From contig CAWJJY010000003.1 in NCBI GenBank assembly GCA_963843385.1, positions 372,001-436,000 on the forward strand: DNA of 64,000 bases, written 5' to 3'. Under the pieces are notes generated by a model, which was given only the letters and a program-made list of their open reading frames with translations, was not told where the DNA came from and ran no database searches. This document shows, piece after piece, positions 39,263-49,060 of the stretch (within the stretch, counting starts at the first letter, position 1; each line of letters starts with the position of its first letter). The stretch is from CAVOHU01 sp963843385. Its GTDB lineage: Bacteria; Acidobacteriota; Vicinamibacteria; Vicinamibacterales; JAKQTR01. The position numbers and the translations under genes were made by a program.

Positions 39263-41269
39263 TCATGGGCGGATCGCGGTGATCGACACCGGTGGCCGGG
39301 CCGGCAGGACGCGTCGGGGACGGTAGAGCACGAGGCCGTCCGCCTCGGAGATACGCTCGAGATCGAGCAGGTCGATCGCAACCTCGCACAGGCGCTGGCT
39401 GGCGCGCCGCGTGTCGATCACGACATACCCCACGCGCGCCCACTGGGCAAAGCCCCGTCGCGCCCTGACCGCTGCAGCCATGGATTCGTCGGTGGGGGTC
39501 CGATTCTCGCTGAGCGCCATCAGGACTCTCATGACCGGCATGCGGCGCGTCCGCGCAATCCGCCCGGGTGAGATTCTCGACAGGTATCCGCCGAGCACGG
39601 TCTTTCCGTGGAACCCCTGGTAGAACTGCGTCGCCGCGCTGAAATTGCCTGCGCCCGTCGTCCCGTCGCGAAGTCCAAACGGCAGCTCCAGCACGCGGAC
39701 CGACTTGTCCGGATCGGCGGCAATCACCTTGTAGATTCCCGGGACGGCAGCCGAGTACAGCGGGCGCGGAATGGCCACCAGCTCGAACGCCAGCGCGGCG
39801 CACACTCCGAAGGTCAGCAGGCGGCGGCGAGACGCCGTCGTGTTGCGCAGGGCAGCCAGCCCGAATGCAAACAGGACCGCCAGCCCCATCGACGCGACGA
39901 TCGCGAATCGCGACGGTGTCCGCGCCAGGCCGATGATCGGCACGTATCGCAACAATGCCCAGGGGCCCGGCACGAAGGTGTTCACCCCGGCGACGTGAAC
40001 GAAGGGCCCGAGCGCCAGCGACGAGACCAGCAGGAATCCGGCAATCCAGCCTTTCGGTACCGCTCCGCGACGAAATTTCCAGGCCAGGACCACCACAGCA
40101 AGCGCCACCAGCGACAGAGAGCCGGTGTACTCGACGAGACCGTCGGCCCGATTCCGCGTCAGCCACTCGCGGAAGGGCGCGCCGAACAACGGGTGCGTCG
40201 GGTTGGGCATGATGAACGAGAGCGCGTCCACGCCGGACGGGCTGCTTCGCCAGAAGATCCGCGGGCTGGCGAACTGCCCGTCCTGGGCCCGCATGACGGC
40301 GGGAACCAGGATCGGTGAGAGGACGATGGTCCCGACCACGCCCGCCACGGCGAGGAATCTCACGCCGCGTCGGATCATGTCGGCGGAAGCCAGGCCTGGC
40401 GTTCGGCCCGAGGCGAGCGCCACGCGCGCGGCCACCGCGACAGCCAGCAGCAGCATCGGAGTGTAGAGCGTGCGCGTACCGATGTGCACACCGGCGATGG
40501 TGATCTCCTCGGCCCGGGCCAGTGCCAGCGTCGCGGCGAACGCACCGAGCACGACGATCAACCCGTCGAAGACGTGGACCAGGCGCCGCCTCGCGGTCCC
40601 GATCGGCGCGTCCGCGCGCGGCAACCTGATGAAGTGGTCACCGAACACCACGGCCGCGACGATGACGCAGTAGACCGCAAAGTATGCGTCGCTGTAGCCG
40701 GCCCACGCGGCGGCAGCTCCGGCGGCGATCGCGTACCGGGCGCGCGGTTGGCGGCGGTAGCAGATCGCGGCCAGCAGGAACAACGCCATCGGTGCGGCTG
40801 CTACCAGCGAGTAGTGGCCCTGGCTGCGTGCCGTCAGGACCGGCGAGGCCATGAACACCGCGCCGGCGAGCCACGATTCCAGCCGCCGCTTCGTGACGAA
40901 TCGCGTCAGCAGGAAGACGCCGTACCCCGAGGCCGCAAGCTGGAGCAGGTAGAGCAGGTTGAACGTGCGGACCAGGCCGAGGTGCGGAATCACCGGCAGC
41001 GCCAGGACGTCGGTGGCGACGGTGTAATTGTGCAGGCTGAGATCGGCGATCCCGGTCAGGGGGAACAGGCGCGTCGTGTACAGCGGCATGCGCCCGCGTT
41101 CCACCAGTTCGTGGCGGAACACCCACAGATTCCAGACATACACCCCCGCGTCGCTGGCGGGCGATGCCGTCAAGTGCGTAGATAGATGCTGTGGCAGGGG
41201 CCAGGACAACAACGTGGCCAGTGCGGCGTAGGAGGCAAACGCGCAGACGTGGCGGCCAATCTTGCGCAT
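39263..41269 (-). CDS. large polytopic membrane protein, GT-C glycosyltransferase-like
   Basis: 668 residues with about ten to twelve membrane helices. After the first helix a long outer loop carries SDAGVYVWNLWVFRHEL, whose acidic residue in the first loop is typical of GT-C enzymes using lipid-phosphate sugars. The C-terminal 150 residues form an outer domain (LELPFGLRDGTTGAGNFSA, VRARRGFAQWARVGYVVID). It may move a sugar or lipid to a surface molecule, but no exact family is recognised and a purely structural role is possible. It is convergent with the dehydrogenase and divergent from the PrmC-like gene. Confidence 0.7.
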   Translation of the reverse strand: MRKIGRHVCAFASYAALATLLSWPLPQHLSTHLTASPASDAGVYVWNLWVFRHELVERGRMPLYTTRLFPLTGIADLSLHNYTVATDVLALPVIPHLGLVRTFNLLYLLQLAASGYGVFLLTRFVTKRRLESWLAGAVFMASPVLTARSQGHYSLVAAAPMALFLLAAICYRRQPRARYAIAAGAAAAWAGYSDAYFAVYCVIVAAVVFGDHFIRLPRADAPIGTARRRLVHVFDGLIVVLGAFAATLALARAEEITIAGVHIGTRTLYTPMLLLAVAVAARVALASGRTPGLASADMIRRGVRFLAVAGVVGTIVLSPILVPAVMRAQDGQFASPRIFWRSSPSGVDALSFIMPNPTHPLFGAPFREWLTRNRADGLVEYTGSLSLVALAVVVLAWKFRRGAVPKGWIAGFLLVSSLALGPFVHVAGVNTFVPGPWALLRYVPIIGLARTPSRFAIVASMGLAVLFAFGLAALRNTTASRRRLLTFGVCAALAFELVAIPRPLYSAAVPGIYKVIAADPDKSVRVLELPFGLRDGTTGAGNFSAATQFYQGFHGKTVLGGYLSRISPGRIARTRRMPVMRVLMALSENRTPTDESMAAAVRARRGFAQWARVGYVVIDTRRASQRLCEVAIDLLDLERISEADGLVLYRPRRVLPARPPVSITAIRP

Positions 41270-41447
41270 GAGGACGGTTGAAGCGTCGCGATGTTATCAC
41301 GGGCGGCAAGGCCCGGACCGGGATCATTTCGTGATATTTTTCACATGGTTCCGCCATCGCGACAGTGGCCGCTGGTGGGGGTGGGAACGTCAACACCGCA
41401 GCGGGGCGCCTCGTGAAATCGGACCTGTTCAGTCGGAGCCAGATGGC

Positions 41448-42341
41448 ATGAAGCTCTTCGACGAACTGCTCGCGCGCATCGACGGATCCGTCCGGATGCT
41501 GCCCGACAAGCCGGAGGAAACCCCGGAAGGCATGTTGCGCGCGCTGTGGTTTGCCGCCGCCGGATCGCCGCGCTCGGTCGAACGTGCCGCGGAAGATCAG
41601 CTGCCGGAACTCGGCCCCGACCAGATCGAGACACTGCACGCGCTCGTGGAACGGCGCGTCGAGGGCACTCCCCTCTCGTACCTGACCGGGCGGCAGCGGT
41701 TCATGAATCTCGAGATGTTCGCGGCGCCAGGGAGCCTCATCCCGCGCAAGGAAACCGAGATCCTCGGGTGGGCGGCGCTGGAGCTGGTCCGCCAGGCCGT
41801 CTCAGCGCGCGGCGGCGCGACGGTGGTGGATGCCTGCACGGGCAGCGGCAATCTCGCGCTGGCCTATGCGGCCCACGAGCCCAGGGCAACGGTGCTTGCC
41901 GCCGATCTGTCCGAGGAAGCCGTCGAGGTTGCGCGGCAGAACGCCCAGGTGCTGGCGCTTTCAGGCCGCGTCGATTTCCGCGTCGGCGACCTGCTGGCGC
42001 CCTTCGGTGACGAACTCAACGGGACGGTCGACGTGCTGAGCTGCAATCCGCCGTACATCTCGACGGCCAGGGTCCGCGCGATGCCGGCCGACATCGCGTC
42101 GCACGAGCCCAGCATGGCGTTCGACGGCGGACCGTTCGGCGTCAAGATCCTCGCGCGGCTGACCAGGGAAGGCCTTCGGCTGCTGCGGCCCGGCGGCTGG
42201 CTCTGCTTCGAGGTCGGCCTCGGACAGGGTCCGGCCATGGCGCAGCGTCTCGATGCGACGGGCGCCTACGGCGAGATCAGGCGGTTTCCGGACGGTTCCG
42301 GCGAGATTCGCGCGCTGGCCGCGCACGTGCCTCAGCGCTGA
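41448..42341 (+). CDS. PrmC/HemK-like SAM methyltransferase (second copy)
   Basis: 297 residues from ATG 41448 (GGAG ten bases upstream). The N-terminal helical domain ends in EGTPLSYLTGRQRFMNLEMF. The catalytic part has VVDACTGSGNLALAYA and the amide-methylating motif SCNPPYIST. A true prmC lies after prfA at 59.8 kb, so this is a paralogue. The NPPY motif predicts N-methylation of a Gln or Asn amide; the target may be a ribosomal or other protein. The next gene starts ten bases after its stop. Confidence 0.85.
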   Translation: MKLFDELLARIDGSVRMLPDKPEETPEGMLRALWFAAAGSPRSVERAAEDQLPELGPDQIETLHALVERRVEGTPLSYLTGRQRFMNLEMFAAPGSLIPRKETEILGWAALELVRQAVSARGGATVVDACTGSGNLALAYAAHEPRATVLAADLSEEAVEVARQNAQVLALSGRVDFRVGDLLAPFGDELNGTVDVLSCNPPYISTARVRAMPADIASHEPSMAFDGGPFGVKILARLTREGLRLLRPGGWLCFEVGLGQGPAMAQRLDATGAYGEIRRFPDGSGEIRALAAHVPQR

Positions 42342-42351
42342 GCGGTGGTCC

Positions 42352-43311
42352 ATGCGGAAGCTGTTGATCCTGGCCGGAGTCGTCGTGGCCGCCGGCGCCG
42401 CCGGGGGATTCTTTTCGGTCGGCGGCGATGTCTCCGGCGCAAAGCCTGCGAGGGTGGCAACGGGTGCCGATCTCTCCGCATTCGCGGCGAGCGCCCCGGC
42501 GCAGCCGCTCGACCTGGCGTTTCTGCACGACTCGGTTGGCGAGCAGATGCTCGCCGAGCACGGGCCATCCGACGGACAAAGCGGCTTGCTGACCAGACAC
42601 CCGAACGGCGGCGGGCTGGCCAGGCTGCTCTCGCAGAACAACTACCGGCTGCACGTGGCGACTGACGGCAGCCGCATCGGCGATCACGCCGACCTGTTCG
42701 ACTGGCTGCCGAAGTTCCAGTACGAGATGGACGCGATCCTGTCGATAAAGAGCCAGGACGAGGCGCTTCCGGCAGGAGAAAAGAACCGCGTCGTGATGTT
42801 CATGTCCAGCTTCACCAACAGCGAGTTCGTCGGCGCCGGAGATATCAGCGGGGATCCCGACGGCCCGGACCTCACCGTGGCCAACGCACGCGCAGCGATG
42901 ACGGCTCTGCGCCAGGAACTCGCCAAGCGCCCGGACGTGCTGTTCGTGTACCTGACGGCGCCGCCGGTTGCGCCGAAAACCGTGCCGGAGCCGCTGTGGA
43001 GATGGCTCGTCAAGAAGGCCGCCGGCCGGCCCACCAATGACGACGAGCTGCGGATGACGGGCGACTGGGCGAGGAGCTTCAACAACTGGATGGTGAATCC
43101 GCAAGGATGGCTCGCCGGCTATCCCCACCGGAACATCGTCGTCTTCGATCTGTTCGACACGCTGACCGGGCACGGCGAGTCGAACTTCTCGATCGACGCA
43201 ACCGGCGACGGGTGGGATCCGCAGCCCTCATCCGAGGGCAACGGCAAGGCCGCGGCCGAGCTGCTGCCGTTCCTCAATCGCGCGGTGCGATACGCGGGGA
43301 TTGCGCCGTAG
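42352..43311 (+). CDS. secreted protein of unknown function, weak SGNH-hydrolase resemblance
   Basis: 319 residues with a signal or anchor sequence (LLILAGVVVAAGAAGGFF). The region LDLAFLHDSVGEQML could be an SGNH block I variant, and EGNGKAAAELLPFLNRAV near the C-terminus resembles the last helix of such enzymes, but the usual catalytic DxxH is not present. The middle has well-formed alpha/beta segments (NRVVMFMSSFTNSEFVG, PDVLFVYLTAPPVAPKT). It is probably cotranscribed with the PrmC-like gene. Function unknown. Confidence 0.7.
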   Translation: MRKLLILAGVVVAAGAAGGFFSVGGDVSGAKPARVATGADLSAFAASAPAQPLDLAFLHDSVGEQMLAEHGPSDGQSGLLTRHPNGGGLARLLSQNNYRLHVATDGSRIGDHADLFDWLPKFQYEMDAILSIKSQDEALPAGEKNRVVMFMSSFTNSEFVGAGDISGDPDGPDLTVANARAAMTALRQELAKRPDVLFVYLTAPPVAPKTVPEPLWRWLVKKAAGRPTNDDELRMTGDWARSFNNWMVNPQGWLAGYPHRNIVVFDLFDTLTGHGESNFSIDATGDGWDPQPSSEGNGKAAAELLPFLNRAVRYAGIAP

Positions 43312-43348
43312 TCGTCGGACAGTCGGATGCGCCGCGCAACGGGTACGC

Positions 43349-44866
43349 CTATCGACCGGCCTCCCCGGGACCAGGCTGGCGGTCGGGCGCGTCGACGCAC
43401 GCGCGTATCGTCGACAACAACAGCTCGGATGGACCACTCTTCGTGAGATAGGCTACCGCTCCGGCCTCTCGCATTGCATCGGCCCGATCGGGTTCTTCGA
43501 ACATCGAGAAGCCGATGACCTTGACCTCCGGAACCTGCGCATGAACGATGCGCGTGGCCTCGATCCCGTTGAGGCAGGGCATGCTGATGTCCATCAGCAC
43601 CACATCGGGTCTGGTGTCGAGGATGAGCATGACAGCCGATTCTCCGTCGGCCGCCTCCCCGATCAGATCCATGTCCGGTTCGCGGTTCACGAGGACTGCC
43701 AGGCCGCGGCGGACGACCACGTGGTCGTCCACCAGCACGATTCGTATCTTCTTCCTGGCGCGGACGCCCGCGGCGCTCTCGCGCCCCTCGGCCACGTCAC
43801 GTGAGGTCGGCCTGAGGCCGGCCGGCGCATCCAGGGACGCTTGGCCCGACGCGCGCGGAGCGACGAGCGTGAACCGGCAGCCCTGGTTCGGGGCGCTCTG
43901 GATCTCGAGGGTCCCGCCGAGCAGCGCAAGGCGTTCACGGATGCTGACCAACCCGAAGCCTCCGTCCGTCCCGCCTTCCGCGCGCAGGGTGGACGGTTCG
44001 AAGCCGCTCCCGTCGTCCGCGACGCTGATCACGAGATCGTCTCCTTCGTCTTTCGCTTCCAGAATGGCGTGCTTCACGCCCGCGTGCTTGACGACATTGA
44101 ACAGCAGCTCGCGCGTGGCCTGATAGAGCAGGACAGTCATTTCCTGCGCGGGATGCTCGATGCGATCGCGAATCTTCAGCTCCACGAGCAGACCGTGCCG
44201 CTCGCGCATCCAGCGCGCGAGGCTTTCGAGCGCAGGCGCCAGCCCGCCCTCGTACAGGATCGGCGGATTGAGCTCGGCGGTCAGCTGCCTGGACGTCCGA
44301 ATCGACTCGGCGATGAGATCGCCCGCGACAGTCACGTCGCGCTGCATGTCGGAATCTCCGACGCGGCCGAGCATCTCGAGGCGAAGCTTCGCCCCAACCA
44401 GTGTCTGTTGGAGACCGTCGTGAAGGACCTGCGCGAGACGCTGACGTTCGCGCTGTTCGGCCAGCGTCAGTTCCGACGCCAGGGCCCTCAGCTGCCGTGA
44501 TCGCTCGCGCAGAACCTCGTTGGCGGACTCGAGCGCCGAGTTGGCCCGATTGGAGTTGACTCGCTCGACTTCGACATCCTCGAGCATGTTCAACAGCGCC
44601 CGCTGGGTGTTGTCGAGCGTGTTGCGCTCCTCGTTCATGTCCTCGAGCAGGTTCAGCGTCGCCTTCTGGACGGCCTCGGACGCATTGCGCTCCTCGTCGA
44701 AGTCCTCGAGCAGGTTGATCATCGCTCGATTGAGCATCCGGAGTTCCGAGGTCTCCTCGCTCAGGGCCTCGGCGGTCTTCATCATCGCAGGAGTCCGCTC
44801 CTCCATCTCGAGAGGGACGCCCGGTGGTGCTGCGCGGCTGTTCTCCCCCGCCTCGCCGTGAGACAT
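43349..44866 (-). CDS. HisKA_3 histidine kinase fused to a receiver domain
   Basis: 505 residues. The N-terminal 120 are a coiled coil with three LLEDxxEERN-type repeats (INLLEDFDEERN, LNLLEDMNEERN, LNMLEDVEVERV). The DHp helix has the His in ERQRLAQVLHDGLQQTL, typical of NarX/DegS kinases, followed by an HATPase (TRELLFNVVKHAG, VADDGSGFEP, GLVSIRERLALLGG). A receiver ends the protein (VLVDDHVV, VVLMDISMPCLNG, YLTKSG) and looks like a NarL-type receiver without its HTH. AAGGAAGGG precedes the ATG. The PAS sensor gene ends 12 bases upstream, so the two are one unit. Confidence 0.92.
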   Translation of the reverse strand: MSHGEAGENSRAAPPGVPLEMEERTPAMMKTAEALSEETSELRMLNRAMINLLEDFDEERNASEAVQKATLNLLEDMNEERNTLDNTQRALLNMLEDVEVERVNSNRANSALESANEVLRERSRQLRALASELTLAEQRERQRLAQVLHDGLQQTLVGAKLRLEMLGRVGDSDMQRDVTVAGDLIAESIRTSRQLTAELNPPILYEGGLAPALESLARWMRERHGLLVELKIRDRIEHPAQEMTVLLYQATRELLFNVVKHAGVKHAILEAKDEGDDLVISVADDGSGFEPSTLRAEGGTDGGFGLVSIRERLALLGGTLEIQSAPNQGCRFTLVAPRASGQASLDAPAGLRPTSRDVAEGRESAAGVRARKKIRIVLVDDHVVVRRGLAVLVNREPDMDLIGEAADGESAVMLILDTRPDVVLMDISMPCLNGIEATRIVHAQVPEVKVIGFSMFEEPDRADAMREAGAVAYLTKSGPSELLLSTIRACVDAPDRQPGPGEAGR

Positions 44867-44878
44867 CGTTCCCTTCCT

Positions 44879-46210
44879 TCAATGTCGATCGCCGTTGCCC
44901 GGGTCGATCTGCTTCTTGAGTTCCTCGATCTCTCTCTTGAGCGACATCATCTTCAACTCGCGCCCGACCGTCAGTTTCTGGAACTTCTCCAGCTCGGAGA
45001 GGCGCTCCAGCTCCCGCCGGCGCTGCTCGGCCAGTTCCTGTTCCGCCTGCTTGCGCGCCGTCACGTCGCGCGCGGCCGCAAAGACACCCAGGACGTTGCC
45101 GCCGCCATCCCGGTACACGCTGGCGTTGTAGAGCACGTCGGTCAGCCGCCCGTCCGTGTGGCGAATGGTCAGAGGATAGTCGGTCACGAACCCCTTGGCG
45201 AACACCCGCTGGTAGCCTTCCCGGGCCTTCTTCGACTCGGTGAAGTAATTCGAGAAGTCGGTGCCGATCAGCTGCAATCGCGGGACGCCCGTCACGTTGA
45301 CGGTCGCTTCGTTCACGTCTGTGATCTTCCCGTCGGCGCTGATCGTCACGAGCGGGTCGAGCGAGGATTCGATGAGGCTGCGAGCGTACTGTGACGCCTG
45401 TTTCTGCATCGTCACGTCACGCGCGGCCGCAAAGACCCCCAGCACATTGCCGCCCGGATCCTTGTAGACACTCGCGTTGTAGAGGACGTCGGCCAGCCGT
45501 CCATCCACGTGCCGAATCGTCAACGGATAGTCCGTCACGAACCCGTTGGCGAACACCCGCTGGTAGCCGTCCCGGGCCTGGCCCGGCTCGGTAAAGTAAT
45601 TTGAGAAATCCGTCCCGATGAGCAGCTGGCGCGGAACGCCGGTCACCTTGACGGTCGCTTCGTTCACGTCGGTGATCTTCCCGTCAGGACTGATGGTAAC
45701 CAGCGGATCGAGCGAGGCTTCAATCAGGCTGCGTGCGTACTGCGAGGCGGCCGCCAGCTTCTCCTCCGCCTGCCTTCGGTCGGCGACCTCCGCGGTGACG
45801 TCCCGCGCGATCGTCGAGGCGCCGAGGATCTCCCCGGACTCGTTCTTGATGGGCGAGATGCTGACCGAGACGTGAATCAGCCCGCCGTCCATTCTTCTCC
45901 GCACGGTCTCGTAGTGGTGGATGCTCTCGCCTCGTTGAATCCGTTCCAGGATGGCCGGCACCTCATCGTCCTCGCCTGGCGGAATGAGGATCGAAATCGG
46001 CTGGCCGATCACCGCACCCGCCTGATATCCGTAGACCCTCTCCGCCCCGCTGTTCCAGGACGTGATGAGTCCCTTCGACGTCTTGGTGATGATGGCGTCG
46101 TCAGACGACTCGACAATCGACGCGAGCAACGTCGTCCGGTCACCGATGAGATCCGCGGCGAACCGGCTTCCCATATCGTCAAGCCGCGCCTCCTTGGGCG
46201 TGACAGCCAT
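44879..46210 (-). CDS. triple-PAS sensor protein with C-terminal coiled coil
   Basis: 443 residues: PAS1 at about 20-140 (SSDDAIITKTSKGLITSWNS), PAS2 at about 160-275 and PAS3 at about 285-400, then a coiled coil to the end. PAS2 and PAS3 are nearly identical (ARSLIEASLDPLVTISPDG against ARSLIESSLDPLVTISADG), so they are a recent duplication. No kinase, HATPase or output domain is present. It should sense through PAS domains and signal to the kinase encoded 12 bases downstream, probably through matching coiled coils. GAGGTGG precedes the ATG. The 200-base upstream region shows no clear promoter. Confidence 0.9.
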   Translation of the reverse strand: MAVTPKEARLDDMGSRFAADLIGDRTTLLASIVESSDDAIITKTSKGLITSWNSGAERVYGYQAGAVIGQPISILIPPGEDDEVPAILERIQRGESIHHYETVRRRMDGGLIHVSVSISPIKNESGEILGASTIARDVTAEVADRRQAEEKLAAASQYARSLIEASLDPLVTISPDGKITDVNEATVKVTGVPRQLLIGTDFSNYFTEPGQARDGYQRVFANGFVTDYPLTIRHVDGRLADVLYNASVYKDPGGNVLGVFAAARDVTMQKQASQYARSLIESSLDPLVTISADGKITDVNEATVNVTGVPRLQLIGTDFSNYFTESKKAREGYQRVFAKGFVTDYPLTIRHTDGRLTDVLYNASVYRDGGGNVLGVFAAARDVTARKQAEQELAEQRRRELERLSELEKFQKLTVGRELKMMSLKREIEELKKQIDPGNGDRH

Positions 46211-46414
46211 CGTTCCACCTCGTTTCGAAGTTCTGCAGCTGGGGTCGGACGAGCACAGGCTAGCTCAACCCGCCAGCAAAGGAAAGCAGACGTCGGCCAT
46301 CTCGGGAAGGCTCTTGTCCGCGTCCTGCCACCGATCGAGGGACTTCCGACGCTGTTCTTGCGCCCGGGCGATTGTCACGAGGAATCCTGCGGGACTTATC
46401 GTCCCAGGGGATCG

Positions 46415-47800
46415 CTACGTAACGTCGCCAGGCTGACGTCGAGGAACGACTGAGCCGACCGACGCTGCCCTCGTCCGGATCCTTGCGCGGGCGCGCCAGG
46501 CGACATACGTCCCCGCGATGGCAATCGCCAGCATCAGCCAGCGCATGCCGCTCGCCAACCCGGCGGAGGTGACGCTGGGCCACGGAAACTGCCGGAGCAC
46601 ACCGAATCGGTCCGCCATCCAGTGCCACGCCGTGTGTGCCACGACGGCCGACAGCACGACGGTTCCCATACGCTCCGCGACGAGGAACCGGAACGCCAGG
46701 TCGAGTGCCGGAATCAGCAGGCACAGCACGAGCAACTGGCCAAGCTCGACGCCAACGTTGAACGAGAGGAGCGAGGCCAGCAGATGCGAGCCCGCGAACT
46801 GCAGCGTGTGCTGGAGGCCGAACGAAAACCCGAAACCGTGGACGAGTCCGAACCCGAACGCCACCAGGCAGCGCCTGTCCAGCCGAGGCGTGCCCGGCAC
46901 GACGATGTTCTCGACCGCCATGTAGAGGATGGACGCCGCGATGAGCGTTTCGACCAGCGGCGGAAACCATTGCGCGTCCGGCGCGTACCCGTAGGCGGAG
47001 GCGACGAGCGTGACCGAGTGCGCAACGGTGAACGCGGTGACGATCGGCACCAGTGCGCGCAGGCGGCGGAACGGAATCACCAGGCAGAACAGGAAGAGCA
47101 GGTGGTCGGCGCCGCTCAGGATGTGGGCGAACCCGAGATCGACGAACCGGAGGGCCGCCTGAAGCCAGTGCGGATCGAGCCGCACGAGCCCGGCGTCCGA
47201 CTGGAGCTCGAAGGCGCGGATGGCCCCTCCGGGAGGCAGAAACCGCAGTGCCGTCACCACGCGCAGCCCGAAGCGGTCGAACCGCGCATCAATCGAGAAG
47301 CTCGAGCGATCCGATCGAATCGGATACTCGATGAGCGCGTCGAGGAGCCCCTGTTCCCAGAAGAGCGTCTCGCCGACGGGAAGGGGTGGACCGAGGAGGT
47401 TGGCCAGCGCCGTGTCGTAGGCCACAAACGATCGGTCCGACTCGACCGACATCCGAACCTGCACGACGCGCGGACCGGTCAACGCGGTGTCGCCCTCATA
47501 CACGCGCAGGTTGTTCGCGACGTAGATTGTCGCGGCGTCGCGAAGCGCACGCTCCACCCGCGTGAGATCCACGAAATCGCGGTCCTTGCGCGGGTACTCG
47601 ACGTCGGTCATCGACTTGAGCGGCGCGCGCACGAGCAGCCGCAGCCGGCCGGCCTCGGGCTTCACGAACACCTGGACGGTGACATCGCGCGGGATGTCGT
47701 GCGCCAACGCGCCCGGCGTGACGGCGAGCGTCGCGCCGGCGGCAAGCGCGGCCAGCCACCGGACCCGGCGAGGCCAGCCTACCGGGGCGATCGCGGCCAC
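46415..47800 (-). CDS. HupE/UreJ-family membrane protein with outer N-terminal domain
   Basis: 461 residues: signal sequence ending PGALAHDIP, an extracytoplasmic domain of about 200 residues, then six to seven helices. The family pattern is in FAHILSGADHLLFLFCLVI, FTVAHSVTLVAS and FGLVHGFGFSFGLQ, where histidines may bind nickel or cobalt. The HupE_2 branch is common beside unrelated exported genes and may transport a metal. Its GTG start overlaps the end of the NHL protein gene by 22 bases, so the two are probably cotranscribed. Confidence 0.85.
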   Translation of the reverse strand: MAAIAPVGWPRRVRWLAALAAGATLAVTPGALAHDIPRDVTVQVFVKPEAGRLRLLVRAPLKSMTDVEYPRKDRDFVDLTRVERALRDAATIYVANNLRVYEGDTALTGPRVVQVRMSVESDRSFVAYDTALANLLGPPLPVGETLFWEQGLLDALIEYPIRSDRSSFSIDARFDRFGLRVVTALRFLPPGGAIRAFELQSDAGLVRLDPHWLQAALRFVDLGFAHILSGADHLLFLFCLVIPFRRLRALVPIVTAFTVAHSVTLVASAYGYAPDAQWFPPLVETLIAASILYMAVENIVVPGTPRLDRRCLVAFGFGLVHGFGFSFGLQHTLQFAGSHLLASLLSFNVGVELGQLLVLCLLIPALDLAFRFLVAERMGTVVLSAVVAHTAWHWMADRFGVLRQFPWPSVTSAGLASGMRWLMLAIAIAGTYVAWRARARIRTRAASVGSVVPRRQPGDVT

Positions 47801-49029
47801 ACGACCCCCTGATCCGGCGCGACCGAGGCCAGGCCCTTGTAGACGAACTTCTGCAGGCGCTTCCCCTCATAGGTCTCGGTCGTGTAGAGGTTGCCCTTGG
47901 AATCGATCGCGATGCTGTGGACGCCGTAGAACGCGCCCGGCTGCCGGCCGCCGTCGCCAAACGTGGTGAGGACCTGCAGGCTCTGCCGGTCGATGACGCG
48001 CACCTTCTCGTTCACGCCGTCCGCCATGAAGATGTACTTCTGCGCCGGGTCCTTCGAGAACGCGATGTCCCAGACCGAGCCGGAGCCGCCCGTTCGCGTG
48101 TCGTAGAACCCCTCCTTCACGAACTTGCCCTCGGGGGTGAAGACCTGGAGGCGGTCGCCGACCCGGTCGCACACATACAGCAGGCGATCGACCGACAGGT
48201 CGGCGCAATGCACCGGGTTGCGAAACTGCTGCGCCGGCGGTGCGCCGGGGTTATAGGGCGGCAGCGGCGTGTCGTCGGGCTTGTTGCCGTAGGCGCCCCA
48301 CCACCGTTTCATCTCGCCGGTATCGGCATCGACGACCGCAACACGCTTGTTCAGGTAGCCGTCGGCGATGAACGCCTCGTTCGCTTTCGGGTCGACGAAG
48401 ATCTTCGCCACGCGGCCGAAGCTCGTCCGGTCGTTGCTTCCGCCCACGAACCCGGGCTGGGCGCCCTCGCCGGATCCTGCCTGCGCGCCGGCCTGTCGCC
48501 GGGCGCCCTTCTTGCCGATCTGCAGCAGGAACTTGCCGTCCTTCGTGAACTTCAGCACCTGGGAATCGGGACCGCCGTTCCCTCCAATCCAGACGTTGCC
48601 TTTGTAGTCGATGAAGATGCCGTGGTTCGAGTCGGGCCACTCGTACCCCTGGCCTGGCCCGCCCCAGTGGCGCAGCAGGTTGCCCGCCTGGTCGAATTCG
48701 AGGACCGGCGGCGCGCCGGCGCAGCACTCACCTGTCTTGTTCTCGAGCATCTTCTCGGTGGCGGCGAGAGTGGCCGAGCTCCGGTGGATGATCCAGACGT
48801 GATCGTCCGCGTCGACGTTGACGCCGATGGTGGATCCGAGGATCCAGTGATTCGGGAGCGGCTTCGGCCACAGGGGATCGACTTCGAACCGCGGCGCCTG
48901 CACCGCGTTTCGCGCCTGTGCGGCGGCCGTCTGCTCGACGAGCGCCTGCCCGATGCCGAGCGCGACAAGAGGAGCGACGAAGGCGGCAGAGATGACAAGG
49001 GCTTTCGTACGGATCAGGGGCAGTCTCAC
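47779..49029 (-). CDS. secreted NHL-repeat beta-propeller protein
   Basis: 416 residues from GTG 49029 (GGGAGG upstream). A signal peptide (ALVISAAFVAPLVALGIG) leads to a six-bladed propeller with strands such as GNVWIGGNGGPDSQVLKF, RLLYVCDRVGDRLQVF and GNLYTTETYEGKRLQKF. The LGSTIGVNVDADDHVWI and NHGIFIDYKGN segments resemble peptidyl-amidoglycolate lyase-like propellers. Catalytic function is not assured. Downstream overlap with the HupE-type gene suggests a joint envelope role. Confidence 0.85.
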   Translation of the reverse strand: MRLPLIRTKALVISAAFVAPLVALGIGQALVEQTAAAQARNAVQAPRFEVDPLWPKPLPNHWILGSTIGVNVDADDHVWIIHRSSATLAATEKMLENKTGECCAGAPPVLEFDQAGNLLRHWGGPGQGYEWPDSNHGIFIDYKGNVWIGGNGGPDSQVLKFTKDGKFLLQIGKKGARRQAGAQAGSGEGAQPGFVGGSNDRTSFGRVAKIFVDPKANEAFIADGYLNKRVAVVDADTGEMKRWWGAYGNKPDDTPLPPYNPGAPPAQQFRNPVHCADLSVDRLLYVCDRVGDRLQVFTPEGKFVKEGFYDTRTGGSGSVWDIAFSKDPAQKYIFMADGVNEKVRVIDRQSLQVLTTFGDGGRQPGAFYGVHSIAIDSKGNLYTTETYEGKRLQKFVYKGLASVAPDQGVVWPRSPR

Positions 49030-49060
49030 AATGGTCCTCCCGGGAATGGGGAGAGTCTAT

